NCBI GenBank assembly: GCA_019911965.1
Contig: JAIOJF010000006.1
Coordinates: forward strand, 1-63,879
DNA: 63,879 nt
Direction of reading: 5' to 3'
Source: Paracoccaceae bacterium
GTDB lineage: Bacteria > Pseudomonadota > Alphaproteobacteria > Rhodobacterales > Rhodobacteraceae
Part shown: piece after piece, positions 17,743-27,255 of the stretch
Layout of the letters: each line of letters opens with the position of its first letter
Position numbering within the stretch: position 1 is the first letter of the stretch
The notes under the pieces: model-generated
Database searches by the model: none
Told to the model about the DNA's origin: nothing
Seen by the model: only the letters and a program-made list of their open reading frames with translations
Made by a program: the position numbers and the translations under genes

Positions 17743-18306
17743 TCAATTGAACGGATTGCCGCCGCTGCCTGCCCCCTTCAGGACATCGACGCATTCCGAC
17801 AGTTTCAGAATGGACGCGTTGGAACCGGCAAGCGAGTACCGTTCGATCAGCGAGCCGCTGGCGGAATACAGATTCAGGATGTTGCCGCGCATGATCTCGC
17901 GCAGGAATCTGAGCGAGGCGTCTTCGTCAGGCAGGGTAAAGAAAACCGAGTTCTGCGACAGGTTTGAATCGTTCAGCGTCCAGCTTGCGCGGCGGTCGAC
18001 CCGCACCACGATATCGGCGGTCGAGCCGTCGAACTGCCATGCCGTATTGTAAAATTGCAGGCTGGCATTGTCGGTCGCGGTGGCCCAGATCGAAAACGAC
18101 GAATCGCCGCTGCCGACCCGCGCGGTACAGGCGAATGTGCCGTCATCGAAGGCGACCAGACTGACCTGCCAGGCCTTGTGGCGGTAAACCACTTCGGAAT
18201 CGGTTACCGCCGCGCGCAGATCGCCGCCCAACTTCCCCGGCAGTAACGGGGCCGCGCCGATGATCGCGCAGGCCAGCAAGGTTGTCAGGGTCTTTTTGAA
18301 CTTCAT
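17743..18306 (-). CDS. Secreted protein of unknown function
   Basis: A 187-residue protein with a probable signal peptide (MKFKKTLTTLLACAIIGAAP). The mature part begins near DSEVVYRHKAWQVSL and has two cysteines (FACTAR, LSECVD). I recognise no catalytic motif. AAGGAG lies 8 bases before the ATG, supporting the start. It lies upstream of the ABC binding-protein gene on the same strand, but that gene has its own candidate operator in between, so the two are probably separate units. Confidence 0.75.
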   Translation of the reverse strand: MKFKKTLTTLLACAIIGAAPLLPGKLGGDLRAAVTDSEVVYRHKAWQVSLVAFDDGTFACTARVGSGDSSFSIWATATDNASLQFYNTAWQFDGSTADIVVRVDRRASWTLNDSNLSQNSVFFTLPDEDASLRFLREIMRGNILNLYSASGSLIERYSLAGSNASILKLSECVDVLKGAGSGGNPFN

Positions 18307-18632
18307 GTCTGAACTCCTTCACTTGGAACTTGGCGCTTTCAGGTCGCCTTTGGTTGGTGGCTCCGGGGTCAGCCTGTGGCGGTTCCCGGTTTCGGTTTTT
18401 CGCTGCCCGCACGCGTTGACGACCTACCGAAAGGATATTTCGGCAACCGGTTGCTGAATGCGATTTGAAATGCCGTCCCGGCTGCATCCGGGCAGGTGAA
18501 ACGCGTGGCAAACATGCGGTTCGCCGGTTTTCCAGGCTCGGGACAGCCATTCGCAAGGCCCCGGATCGGGTCAGGCTCGTTGATCTCCTGATAAGCCGTT
18601 GCTTGCAAAAACCGCCCTCCCCAGCAGGTTTT
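18307..18632. other. 326-base intergenic region
   Basis: No convincing gene was found. It holds the ribosome binding site of the secreted-protein gene, a small inverted repeat CCGAAA/TTTCGG (18427-18443), and at its right edge AAAAACC (18607-18613) facing GGTTTTT (18627-18633), a weak terminator candidate for the acyl-CoA synthetase gene whose stop it overlaps. Confidence 0.5.
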
Positions 18633-20531
18633 TCAGCCCTTGAACCACTCCCACGGTCCGGTGAATCCACCCAGTACTGCCTGAACCGCGTCGTCGTCGG
18701 CGCTGCCGGTCTTTTGCACCTGTGCGACCAGGCCGCGCTTCTTGTCCTCGACCACGGCAACCACCTTGGCGGCGACACCGGCCTTGTCCAGCGCCTTGTT
18801 GTAGACCCGCGTGATCGCGGATTTGCGCAGATCGGGTTTGAAAATCTTGCCCACGGCGGTTTTCGGCAGTTCCGCCATGATCTCCATATGTTTCGGGATC
18901 GCCGCCTTTTCGCCGATTCGCTCCTCGGCAAAGGCCATCAGATCGGCATCGGTCGCCTTGCCACCGGCGATTAGTTCGACATAGGCCGCAGGCAATTCGC
19001 CGGAATGCACATCGGGCTGGCCGATGGCCCCGACAAAGGCCACGTCGGGATGTGCCGCCAAAGCCTCTTCGATGGTGGCGGGGTCGATATTGTGGCCACC
19101 CCGGATGATGAGATCCTTGGCGCGTCCGGTGATCCACAGGTAGCCGTCCTTGTCGATGCGGCCCAGATCGCCCGTCCTGAGATAGACGTCCAGCGCGAAC
19201 AGGCCGACATTCTTGGCCGCCTCGGTATAGGTGCCGCCGGGGATGACGCCGGGATTGGCAACGCAGATCTCGCCCACCTCGTCCACGCCCATTTCCTTCT
19301 TGACCGCTCCGTCCGGCGCGCAATCCAGAATTTTGATGTCCGTGTAGGGGAACGGAATGCCGACCGAGCCGATCTTCTTCTTGCCGTCATAGGGATTGAC
19401 CGAAACAAGGCAGGTGGCCTCGGTCATGCCATAGCCTTCCAGGATGGTAACGCCGGTGGCCTTTTCAAAACGGTTGAACAATTCCACCGGCAGGGGTGCC
19501 GAACCACAGAACGCGGTTTTCAGGGTCGATACATCGGCATCGACCTTGCGCTGCATCAGGGCGGCGGCGGCGGTCGGGACCGTCACCATGAAGGTGCCGC
19601 CCCAGCGTTCCACCAGTTTCCAGAAATTGTCGAACACGCCATCGCCGCGATAGCCCTGCGGTGTCGGCATCACCATATGCCCGCCCGCGCCGATCGTGGC
19701 CATCAGGATCGGATAGGCGGCAAAGACATGGAACAAGGGCAGCGGGCAGATCACCACATCCTCATGCGTCATCAGCAGTTCTTCGGCGCACCAGCCCTGA
19801 TAGATCATCCCGGAATAGCTGTGCTGCGCCACTTTCGGCATGCCGGTGGTACCGCCGGTATGGAAATAGGCCCCCACCCGGTCGGTTGTCGCATCCGCGA
19901 AATCCAGCGCGTCCGAGCGGTGCTTGGCCAGTTCGGCGTTGAAATTCATCACTTTCGCGTCGTGATGGATCGGGTTTTTCGGGCGGATCAGCGGCACGAT
20001 CCAGCTTTTCGGCGGGCTGAGATAGCGCAAAAGGTCCACTTCCAGCACGGTCTTGACGTTCGGCGCGTGCGCCACCGCTTCGGCCGCTTTTTGCGCGACA
20101 TCGGTCTTGGGGAAACTTTTCAGCGTTACCAGCACCTTGGCCTTGGTCTCGCGCAGGATGGCGCTGATCTGCTCGGGCTCCAGCAGCGGGTTGATCGGGT
20201 TGACGATACCCGCCACCGCGCCGCCCAGAAGGGTGATCGCGGTCTCGTTGGCATTGGGCAGCAGGTAGGCCACGACATCGCCCTCGCCCACGCCCAGGCG
20301 GCGGAACATGTTGGCGGCCTGCGTGACCTTGCCCAGCAGTTCCGACCAGTTCAGCGTTTCCGCCTTGTCCTTCGGCCCCGACAGGATCTGGAAGCTGAGC
20401 GCATCGCGCGACGGATAGCGCCGGGCGGCGCGCTGGACATATTCAAAGATGGTCTTGGCCGGCTGGCGCTCGGCATATGGGGCTGCTTTCTCGATGGCCT
20501 GTTTGTCGGCCAGTGTCGCCATCTTCGTCAT
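18633..20531 (-). CDS. Acyl-CoA synthetase (AMP-binding)
   Basis: A 632-residue ANL-family ligase. The P-loop is FHTGGTTGMPK, the A5-type motif GYGMTEATC, the hinge region LRTGDLGRIDKDGYLW and the C-terminal Lys is in ELPKTAVGKIF. It activates an organic acid, probably a fatty acid, to its CoA ester. The start at 20531 is preceded by GGAGG; an upstream in-frame ATG at 20627 lacks this. It is not clearly in the box operon. The acid specificity cannot be read from the sequence. Confidence 0.9.
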   Translation of the reverse strand: MTKMATLADKQAIEKAAPYAERQPAKTIFEYVQRAARRYPSRDALSFQILSGPKDKAETLNWSELLGKVTQAANMFRRLGVGEGDVVAYLLPNANETAITLLGGAVAGIVNPINPLLEPEQISAILRETKAKVLVTLKSFPKTDVAQKAAEAVAHAPNVKTVLEVDLLRYLSPPKSWIVPLIRPKNPIHHDAKVMNFNAELAKHRSDALDFADATTDRVGAYFHTGGTTGMPKVAQHSYSGMIYQGWCAEELLMTHEDVVICPLPLFHVFAAYPILMATIGAGGHMVMPTPQGYRGDGVFDNFWKLVERWGGTFMVTVPTAAAALMQRKVDADVSTLKTAFCGSAPLPVELFNRFEKATGVTILEGYGMTEATCLVSVNPYDGKKKIGSVGIPFPYTDIKILDCAPDGAVKKEMGVDEVGEICVANPGVIPGGTYTEAAKNVGLFALDVYLRTGDLGRIDKDGYLWITGRAKDLIIRGGHNIDPATIEEALAAHPDVAFVGAIGQPDVHSGELPAAYVELIAGGKATDADLMAFAEERIGEKAAIPKHMEIMAELPKTAVGKIFKPDLRKSAITRVYNKALDKAGVAAKVVAVVEDKKRGLVAQVQKTGSADDDAVQAVLGGFTGPWEWFKG

Positions 20532-20647
20532 TTCAGTCCTCCCCAGGCAGCTTGGAAGCCGCGATCCGTTTGCGTTCAGAATAAACAAAGTCCTGCACCG
20601 CGCAACCCTGTTCGCGGCGTATATCAAGGCGTTGTGCCTGTTGTCGG

Positions 20648-22441
20648 CTATTCCGCCGCCAGCCCTTCGGTGAATTGCAGCCGCGCCAACCGCGCGTAAA
20701 GGCCACCCTCGGCAACCAGCGCATCATGGGTGCCCGTGGCGACAACCCGACCCTGATCGAACACGATGATCCGGTCGGCCTTTTTCACCGTCGCCAGCCG
20801 GTGCGCCACCACCAGAGTGGTGCGGTTGCGGCTGAGCGCATCGACCGCCTGCTGCACCAGCCGCTCGCTTTCGGCATCGAGCGCCGAGGTCGCCTCGTCC
20901 AGCAGCAACACCGGGGCGGCACGCAGGATGGCGCGGGCGATGGCGATACGCTGGCGCTGGCCGCCCGACAGCATCACGCCGCGCTCGCCGACGTAAGATT
21001 CATAGCCCTCCGGCAAGGCGGTCAGGAAATCATGCGCCGCCGCCGCGCGGGCCGCATCCTCGACCTCGGCGTCGCTGGCATCGGGCCGCCCGAAGCGGAT
21101 GTTTTCGCGCGCTGTGGTGGCAAAGATCACCGGGTCCTGCGGCACCATCGCCAGCGCTTTGCGGAAGCTGTCGCGCTGCAGCGCGGTCAGCTCGATGCCG
21201 TCCAGCCGTACCGCCCCCTGATCGGGATCGAAGAACCGCAGCAGCAACTGGAACACCGTGGTCTTGCCCGCACCCGACGGGCCGACCAGCGCCACGGTTT
21301 CCCCCGGGGCGACGGTAAAGGACACGTCGTTCAGCGCCTTGATGCCGGGCCGCGCGGGGTATTCAAAGGACACGCTGTCAAATTCGATCTCGCCCTTTAC
21401 CGGCGTCGGCAGGGATTTTGGGCTGGCCGGATCGTTCACGCTGTCGCTGGCATGCAGCAGTTCCACCAGCCGTTCGGTCGCCCCGGCGGCACGCTGCAAT
21501 TCGCCCCAGATTTCCGAAAGGGCGGCAACCGAACCGGCCACCATCACGGAATAGATCAGAAACTGCACCAGCGTTCCGGCACTGATGCCACCCGCCCGCA
21601 CATCGCGTGCGCCGATCCACAACACGCCAACAACACCGGCGAAAATCAGGAAAATAACGATCACCGTCATCACCGCGCGGGTCTTGATGCGGCGGCGCGC
21701 GCTGTCGAAGGATTGTTCGGTCACGTCGCGGAACTGTTTGCGGCTTTGTGCCTCGTGGGTGAAGGCCTGCACCGTCTGCGCCGCCTGCAGGGTTTCCGAG
21801 GCATTGCCCGAACTTTCGGCGATCTTGTCCTGGTTCTCGCGGCTGAGGCCGCGCAAGCGACGGCCCAGCACAAGGATCGGCACGATCACCACCGGCACGA
21901 TCAGCAGGACCAGCCCGGCCATCTTGGGGCTGGTGGCCAGCATGAAGCCAAGGCCGCCGATGAAGATCAGCACGTTCCTGAGCGCCACCGACACCGACGA
22001 GCCGATCACCGACAGGATCAGCGTGGTATCGGTGGTGATCCGGCTCAGAACCTCGCCGGTCATGATTTTCTCGAAAAACGCCGGGCTCATGCCGATCATG
22101 CGGTCATAGACCGCCTCGCGGATATCGGCGACCACACGTTCCCCGAGACGGGTGACAAGGTAATACCGGATGCCGGTGCCAAGCGCCAACAGGCCCGCGA
22201 CCAGCAGCGCCGCGCCGAAATACTTGTCCAGCAGTTCCGCAGATTCCGAAGCGAACGAATCCACCACCCGGCGGACCGCCAGCGGCAGCGCCAGAGACAA
22301 TCCGGCCGTCATCACGAGCGCAATGCCGGCCAGCAAAACGAGGACGCGATAGGGCCGAACAAACGGCAACAGCCCGGCTATCGGTCCGACCGATTTCGAC
22401 TTCTCGCGGTCTTCCGGGTTTTCCCCGATCTGCGTTGCCAT
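20648..22441 (-). CDS. ABC exporter, fused membrane and ATPase domains (MsbA-like)
   Basis: A half-transporter of 597 residues. The N-terminal half has about six membrane helices starting at FVRPYRVLVLLAGIALV. The C-terminal ATPase has Walker A GPSGAGKTT, signature LSGGQRQR and Walker B VLLLDEATSALD. It works as a homodimer that exports lipids or drugs; which one is unknown. The start MATQIGENPEDREK is preferred over an ATG 105 bases upstream because AAGGGG lies before it. It is divergent from the carboxylase gene. Confidence 0.9.
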   Translation of the reverse strand: MATQIGENPEDREKSKSVGPIAGLLPFVRPYRVLVLLAGIALVMTAGLSLALPLAVRRVVDSFASESAELLDKYFGAALLVAGLLALGTGIRYYLVTRLGERVVADIREAVYDRMIGMSPAFFEKIMTGEVLSRITTDTTLILSVIGSSVSVALRNVLIFIGGLGFMLATSPKMAGLVLLIVPVVIVPILVLGRRLRGLSRENQDKIAESSGNASETLQAAQTVQAFTHEAQSRKQFRDVTEQSFDSARRRIKTRAVMTVIVIFLIFAGVVGVLWIGARDVRAGGISAGTLVQFLIYSVMVAGSVAALSEIWGELQRAAGATERLVELLHASDSVNDPASPKSLPTPVKGEIEFDSVSFEYPARPGIKALNDVSFTVAPGETVALVGPSGAGKTTVFQLLLRFFDPDQGAVRLDGIELTALQRDSFRKALAMVPQDPVIFATTARENIRFGRPDASDAEVEDAARAAAAHDFLTALPEGYESYVGERGVMLSGGQRQRIAIARAILRAAPVLLLDEATSALDAESERLVQQAVDALSRNRTTLVVAHRLATVKKADRIIVFDQGRVVATGTHDALVAEGGLYARLARLQFTEGLAAE

Positions 22442-22665
22442 GACGGGCGACCCCTTGTTGCTGGCCTCAAGCGCTGTTGCGCCCCACTTAAGCGACCTCA
22501 GCCGCAACCTCAAGCCAAGGGACGCCAGCATCTGCGGCTTTGTCACCCGGATTGGCCCTTTGGGATAGATTTGCGGTTTCCTTTTCCACCCGATGCGCGG
22601 ACATTACGGCTTGATCGGGTCGTCCCGGAGGGCGGCAACCGGGCACAGAAATGAAGGCGACGCGC

Positions 22666-25600
22666 ATGATAAGCAGACTTCTGATCGCCAACCGCGGTGA
22701 AATCGCCGTCCGTATTGCCCGGACCGCCTCGGATATGGGGATCGAAACGCTGGCGGTGTATACCGAAGACGATGCCGCCAGCCTGCATATCCGCCGCGCG
22801 ACCGGGGCCGCCAGGTTGCCCGGAAAAGGTGCGGCAGGGTATCTGGATGCCGAGGCCCTGTTGTCGGCGGCCCGCGCGGCTGGATGTGACGCGGTGCATC
22901 CCGGCTATGGGTTTTTAAGCGAGAATGTCGCCTTTGCCCGCGCGGTGGAACAGGCCGGGCTGATCTTTGTCGGCCCTGACCCAGAGGCGCTGGCGCTGTT
23001 TGGCGACAAGATAGCGGCGCGGCAACTGGCGCTGGATTGCGGCGTGCCGGTTCTGGCGGGCAGCGATGGTGCGGTCGATCTGGCCGGGGCGGAGGCGTTT
23101 TTCGATGCGCTGCCATCCGGTGGCGCGATGATCGTCAAGGCGGTGGCCGGCGGTGGCGGGCGTGGCATGCAGGTGATCACCGAACGCGCCGACATTGCTC
23201 CGGCGCTGACCCGCTGCGCCGCCGAGGCCGAAGCCGCCTTCGGGTCGTCCGATCTCTATGTCGAACGCTACCTGGCACAGGCCCGCCATATCGAGGTGCA
23301 GGTGATCGGCGATGGACAGGGCATCGTTTTGGCCCTGGGCGACCGCGATTGCAGCTTGCAGCGGCGGCATCAGAAGGTGCTGGAGATCGCCCCGGCCCCG
23401 GCCCTGAGCGACGCCCGGCACGAGGCCCTTGCCGCCCATGCACTGGCAATGGCGCGGGCGGGCGGGCTGCGGTCGCTCGGCACGTTCGAGTTCCTGCTGG
23501 ACACCGCAAGCGGCGAGGTCTTCTTCATCGAGGCCAATCCCCGCCTGCAGGTCGAACATACCGTTACCGAGGAAATCCTCGGTCTGGATCTGGTGGAGGC
23601 GCAATTGCGCATCGCGTCGGGCGCGACGCTGGCGGAACTGGCGCTGAACACCGTGCCGCGCGGTGTGGCGCTGCAATGCCGGGTCACGCTGGAGCGGATC
23701 GGCAGCGATGGGCGGATGCAGCCAGGCGGCGGGCAATTGTCGGTCTATGAACCTCCCCTTGGGGCCGGTATCCGGGTCGATGGCTTTGCCAGCGCCGGTT
23801 ACACCACATTGGCCGCCTTTGATTCGCTGCTTGCCAAGGTGGTGGTGCGCGGCCCCGATCTGCCCCGCACGTTGCGGCGGGCGCAGCGTGCCTTGGCGGA
23901 ATTCCGGATCGAAGGCTGCGACACGAATATCGGCTGGCTGCGGGCGTTGCTGGACCTGGCTGATCCCGGCACGGGCACGGTGACAACCGGTTTTATCGCC
24001 CAGAACGCCGGGGCGCTGGCAAAGGCGGCGGCGGTGCATGCGCCGATGCCACAGGCAGCCCGGACGGATGATCCTGACCGGGCCATCCTGCGCGCACCCA
24101 TGTCCGCCACCTTGCTGGCATTTCACGTGACCCCGGGCGAGCGGGTGGTGCGCGGCCAGCCGGTTGCGGTGCTGGAGGCGATGAAGATGCAGCATCATGT
24201 CGAGGCGGAATGCACCGGAATCGTTCTTGAATTGCTTGCAGAACCCGGGCGCACGCTAGGCGAAGGCACGCCGCTGATGGCGTTTGAACCGGGTGGAGAT
24301 GACGGCACCATGCGGCATGAAACCGCGCGCCCCGATCCGGCCAGCATCCGCCCCGATCTTCAGGAATTGCAGGACCGCCTTGCCCTCGGGCGCGACGAGA
24401 ACCGCGCCAAGGCGGTGGCCCGCCGCCATGCCAGGGGCCAGCAGACGGCGCGTGAAAATCTGGCCCTGTTGTGCGATGCCGGTACGTTCAGCGAATATGG
24501 CGAACTTGCGGTGGCGGCGCAAAGCCTGCGGCGCTCGCCCGAGGATCTCAGGCAATCGACCTCGGGCGATGGCATCCTGACCGGCACCGGGCTGGTCAAT
24601 GCCGACCGCTTTGGCGACAAGGCTGCCGCAACCGCCTTTGCAATCTGCGACTATACCGTGCTGGCGGGAACCCAGGGCGTGCGGCACCACCACAAGCTGG
24701 ACCGCATCCTTGGCATCGCGGCCAATACCCGGTTGCCGCTGATCCTTTTCGCCGAAGGCGGCGGCGGGCGGCCCGGCGATACCGACACCGATTCCGCCGC
24801 CGGGCTGCACTTGCCCACCTTCGCGCGGGCAGCCTCGCTCAGCGGCAAGGTGCCGATGATCGGGGTGGCGGCGGGGCGGTGTTTTGCGGGCAATGCCGCC
24901 CTTCTGGGCGTTTGCGACGTGATCATCGCCACCGAAGACAGCAATATCGGCATGGCCGGCCCGGCCATGATCGAAGGCGGCGGGCTGGGCCGGTTCGCCC
25001 CCGAAGACATCGGCCCGATCAAGGTGCAATGGGCCAATGGTGTGGTTGATATCCGCGTGTCCGACGAGGCCGCCGCCTGCGCCAGCGCCCGTTCTTACCT
25101 GTCCTATTTCCAGGGTGCGCTGCCAGCTTGGCAAGCCCCCGATCAACGCCTTCTGCGCCACGCCATCCCGGAAAACCGCCTGCGCGTCTACCCCATGCGC
25201 GAGGTGATCGAGACCCTGGCCGATACCGGATCGGTGATGGAATTGCGCGCCGGCTTCGCGCCCGGCATGATCACCGCGCTGATCCGCATCGAAGGCCGCC
25301 CGTTCGGCCTGTTCGCCAATAATCCCGGCCATCTGGGCGGCGCAATCGACGGCGATGCCGCCGACAAGGCGGTCCGGTTCATGAACCTGTGCAACCGCTT
25401 CGGCCTGCCGCTGATCGCGCTGTGTGACACGCCCGGATTCATGGTCGGCCCCGAGGCCGAGCAGACCGCGCTGGTGCGCCGGGTCTGCCAGATGTTCGTG
25501 GCCGGTGCGGCGCTGACGGTGCCGGTATTTGGCGTGGTCCTGCGCAAGGGTTACGGCCTCGGCGCGATGGCGATGCTGGGCGGCGGCTTTCACCAGGCGC

Positions 25601-25857
25601 AGATCGCGCTGGCCTGGCCCAGCGGCGAATTTGGCGGCATGGGGCTGGAGGGCGCGGTACGGCTGGGGTTCCGCAAGGAGCTGGACGCGATAGAGGATCC
25701 GCGCGAACAGGCCGCGTTTTTCGAGGCCCGGCTGGCCGAATACTACGCCAGGGGCAAGGCGGTGGCTTATGCCGAAGCGGTCGAGATTGACGCGGTGATC
25801 GACCCTGCCGAGACAAGATCGCGCATCATCAACAGCTTGCGGGTTTTTGGCGCTTAA
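22666..25857 (+). CDS. Single-chain biotin-dependent acyl-CoA carboxylase (BC-BCCP-CT)
   Basis: One polypeptide of 1063 residues carries all carboxylase parts. Residues 1-445 are biotin carboxylase (LLIANRGEIAVRIART, KAVAGGGGRGM, EANPRLQVEHTVTEE). A biotinyl domain follows with EAMKM (Lys507, codon 24184-24186). From about 560 there is a carboxyltransferase with both N- and C-type halves (GVAAGRCFAGNAAL; CDTPGFMVGPEAEQ). The layout is like the single-chain long-chain acyl-CoA carboxylases. Substrate is unproven. The start MISRLLIANR is chosen; an ATG at 22651 adds five residues. The stop overlaps the convergent M48 gene. Confidence 0.9.
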   Translation: MISRLLIANRGEIAVRIARTASDMGIETLAVYTEDDAASLHIRRATGAARLPGKGAAGYLDAEALLSAARAAGCDAVHPGYGFLSENVAFARAVEQAGLIFVGPDPEALALFGDKIAARQLALDCGVPVLAGSDGAVDLAGAEAFFDALPSGGAMIVKAVAGGGGRGMQVITERADIAPALTRCAAEAEAAFGSSDLYVERYLAQARHIEVQVIGDGQGIVLALGDRDCSLQRRHQKVLEIAPAPALSDARHEALAAHALAMARAGGLRSLGTFEFLLDTASGEVFFIEANPRLQVEHTVTEEILGLDLVEAQLRIASGATLAELALNTVPRGVALQCRVTLERIGSDGRMQPGGGQLSVYEPPLGAGIRVDGFASAGYTTLAAFDSLLAKVVVRGPDLPRTLRRAQRALAEFRIEGCDTNIGWLRALLDLADPGTGTVTTGFIAQNAGALAKAAAVHAPMPQAARTDDPDRAILRAPMSATLLAFHVTPGERVVRGQPVAVLEAMKMQHHVEAECTGIVLELLAEPGRTLGEGTPLMAFEPGGDDGTMRHETARPDPASIRPDLQELQDRLALGRDENRAKAVARRHARGQQTARENLALLCDAGTFSEYGELAVAAQSLRRSPEDLRQSTSGDGILTGTGLVNADRFGDKAAATAFAICDYTVLAGTQGVRHHHKLDRILGIAANTRLPLILFAEGGGGRPGDTDTDSAAGLHLPTFARAASLSGKVPMIGVAAGRCFAGNAALLGVCDVIIATEDSNIGMAGPAMIEGGGLGRFAPEDIGPIKVQWANGVVDIRVSDEAAACASARSYLSYFQGALPAWQAPDQRLLRHAIPENRLRVYPMREVIETLADTGSVMELRAGFAPGMITALIRIEGRPFGLFANNPGHLGGAIDGDAADKAVRFMNLCNRFGLPLIALCDTPGFMVGPEAEQTALVRRVCQMFVAGAALTVPVFGVVLRKGYGLGAMAMLGGGFHQAQIALAWPSGEFGGMGLEGAVRLGFRKELDAIEDPREQAAFFEARLAEYYARGKAVAYAEAVEIDAVIDPAETRSRIINSLRVFGA

Positions 25858-26543
25858 TCCTGCCACTTCGCAGCACGGGCCTCGATGGCGCGGATGCGGT
25901 CGTCGGTTTTCGGGTGGCTCAGCAGCCAGGCCAATTGCCCGCCGCCGCCCGCACTCAATGCATCCAGCTTGCGAAACAGCGAGGTTTGCGGCGCAACCCC
26001 GATACCGGCCTTGACCAGCAGCGCAGAGGCATAGGCATCGGCCTCGTATTCGTCCTGGCGCGACAGCCGCGCCGCCAGCAGCGTGGTCAGCGCATTGGCG
26101 ATATAGACGCCGATCCCCGGCAAGAACCGCCCCAGCACCATCGCTAATGCGGTGCGGATCGCGTTCTGGCCGGAAAAGTCGATCATCCGCCGCCGCGCAT
26201 GGCCAAGCGCCACATGCCCCAGTTCATGCGCCACTACCGAGGCCAGTTCCTCGGCACTGACCTCGCCCAGGCGGTACTTGTCCATGAACCCGCGCGTGAG
26301 GAAAATACGCCCGTCCGGCGCGGCGAGGCCGTTCACCGGCTGGACATCGTAGATGTGCACGTTGATCTTGCCGAGGCCCAGCGCCAGCGCCATCCGCGCC
26401 AGCAGGCTGTTCAGGCGCGGATCGTCCAGCGGTGCCGATTTCGCATCCAGTTCGCGCGCCGTGCGCCAGACCGAAAAACGGTACATCAGCCAGGCGTAGA
26501 GGATCGCCAACAGGATCGGGGTCAGGCGCAGCATGGCATCCAT
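25854..26543 (-). CDS. M48-family zinc metalloprotease
   Basis: A 229-residue membrane-anchored peptidase related to HtpX/Ste24. An N-terminal hydrophobic segment (LTPILLAILYAWLMYRF) is followed by the zinc motif VAHELGHVALGH and a downstream DEYEADAYA that provides the third ligand. It is probably a quality-control protease of the inner membrane. The start MDAMLRLTP at 26543 avoids overlap with scpB; a longer frame begins at 26648. It ends tail to tail with the carboxylase gene. Confidence 0.88.
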   Translation of the reverse strand: MDAMLRLTPILLAILYAWLMYRFSVWRTARELDAKSAPLDDPRLNSLLARMALALGLGKINVHIYDVQPVNGLAAPDGRIFLTRGFMDKYRLGEVSAEELASVVAHELGHVALGHARRRMIDFSGQNAIRTALAMVLGRFLPGIGVYIANALTTLLAARLSRQDEYEADAYASALLVKAGIGVAPQTSLFRKLDALSAGGGGQLAWLLSHPKTDDRIRAIEARAAKWQD

Positions 26544-26586
26544 ATGGGGCGGAACGCGGCATTGTGCAATCGCCGCAGGGTCGGGA

Positions 26587-27255
26587 TCAATCGAACATCT
26601 CTTCCTGATCGTCGTCGGGTATGTCCCAATCCTCGCCCTGATCGGCATCGTCGCCGATCAGCCCCGGCATGGCACCGGGCGGCGGGCGGTTGTCCAGGAG
26701 GCCCGCCTCGCGCAATTCCTTGATGCCGGGCAGATCGCGCGGGCTTTCCAGCCCGAAATGATCCAGGAAATGCTGCGTCACCACGAAGGTTACCGGGCGT
26801 CCCGGCGTCATCCGCCGCCGACCGAGGCGTATCCAGTCCAGTTCCAGCAGCAGATCAATCGTGCCGCGCGAGACCGAGACGCCACGGATTTCCTCGATCT
26901 CGGCGCGGGTGGCGGGCTGGTGATAGGCAATGATCGCCAATGTCTCGATTGCCGCACGGCTGAGCTTGCGGGTCTCCACCCGTTCCTTCTGCATCAGGAA
27001 ACCAAGATCGGGCGCGGTGCGGAAAGCCCAGGCATCGCCGACCCGCACCAGCCGCACGCCGCGCCCCTCGTAGCGCTTCACCAGTGCGGCCAGCGCCGCC
27101 GCCGCGTCGCAGCCATGCGGCAGGCGATCGGCAATGGCGCTCTGGCCGAGGGGTTCGGCGCTGGCGAACAGGATCGCCTCGACCATGCGTTCCTGTTCGC
27201 CCAGTGGCGGGGCCTCGAACAGGCTGTCGCGCACAATACCGATCTCAGGTTCCAT
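26587..27255 (-). CDS. scpB: Segregation and condensation protein B
   Basis: A 222-residue winged-helix subunit of the SMC-ScpAB condensin, which compacts and helps segregate the chromosome. Typical sequences include EAILFASAEPL, RAAIETLAIIAYHQPATRAEIEEIRGV and WIRLGRRRMTPGRPVTFVVT. It overlaps scpA by 11 bases, so they are co-translated. The acidic C-terminus (DDADQGEDWDIPDDDQEEMFD region) is an extension of unknown use. Confidence 0.94.
   Translation of the reverse strand: MEPEIGIVRDSLFEAPPLGEQERMVEAILFASAEPLGQSAIADRLPHGCDAAAALAALVKRYEGRGVRLVRVGDAWAFRTAPDLGFLMQKERVETRKLSRAAIETLAIIAYHQPATRAEIEEIRGVSVSRGTIDLLLELDWIRLGRRRMTPGRPVTFVVTQHFLDHFGLESPRDLPGIKELREAGLLDNRPPPGAMPGLIGDDADQGEDWDIPDDDQEEMFD

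Noticed and set aside
20590-20600. TGCA upstream of the acyl-CoA synthetase gene as another BoxR site
   Set aside because: Only one TGCA is present without a partner or the flanking ACTATT context.
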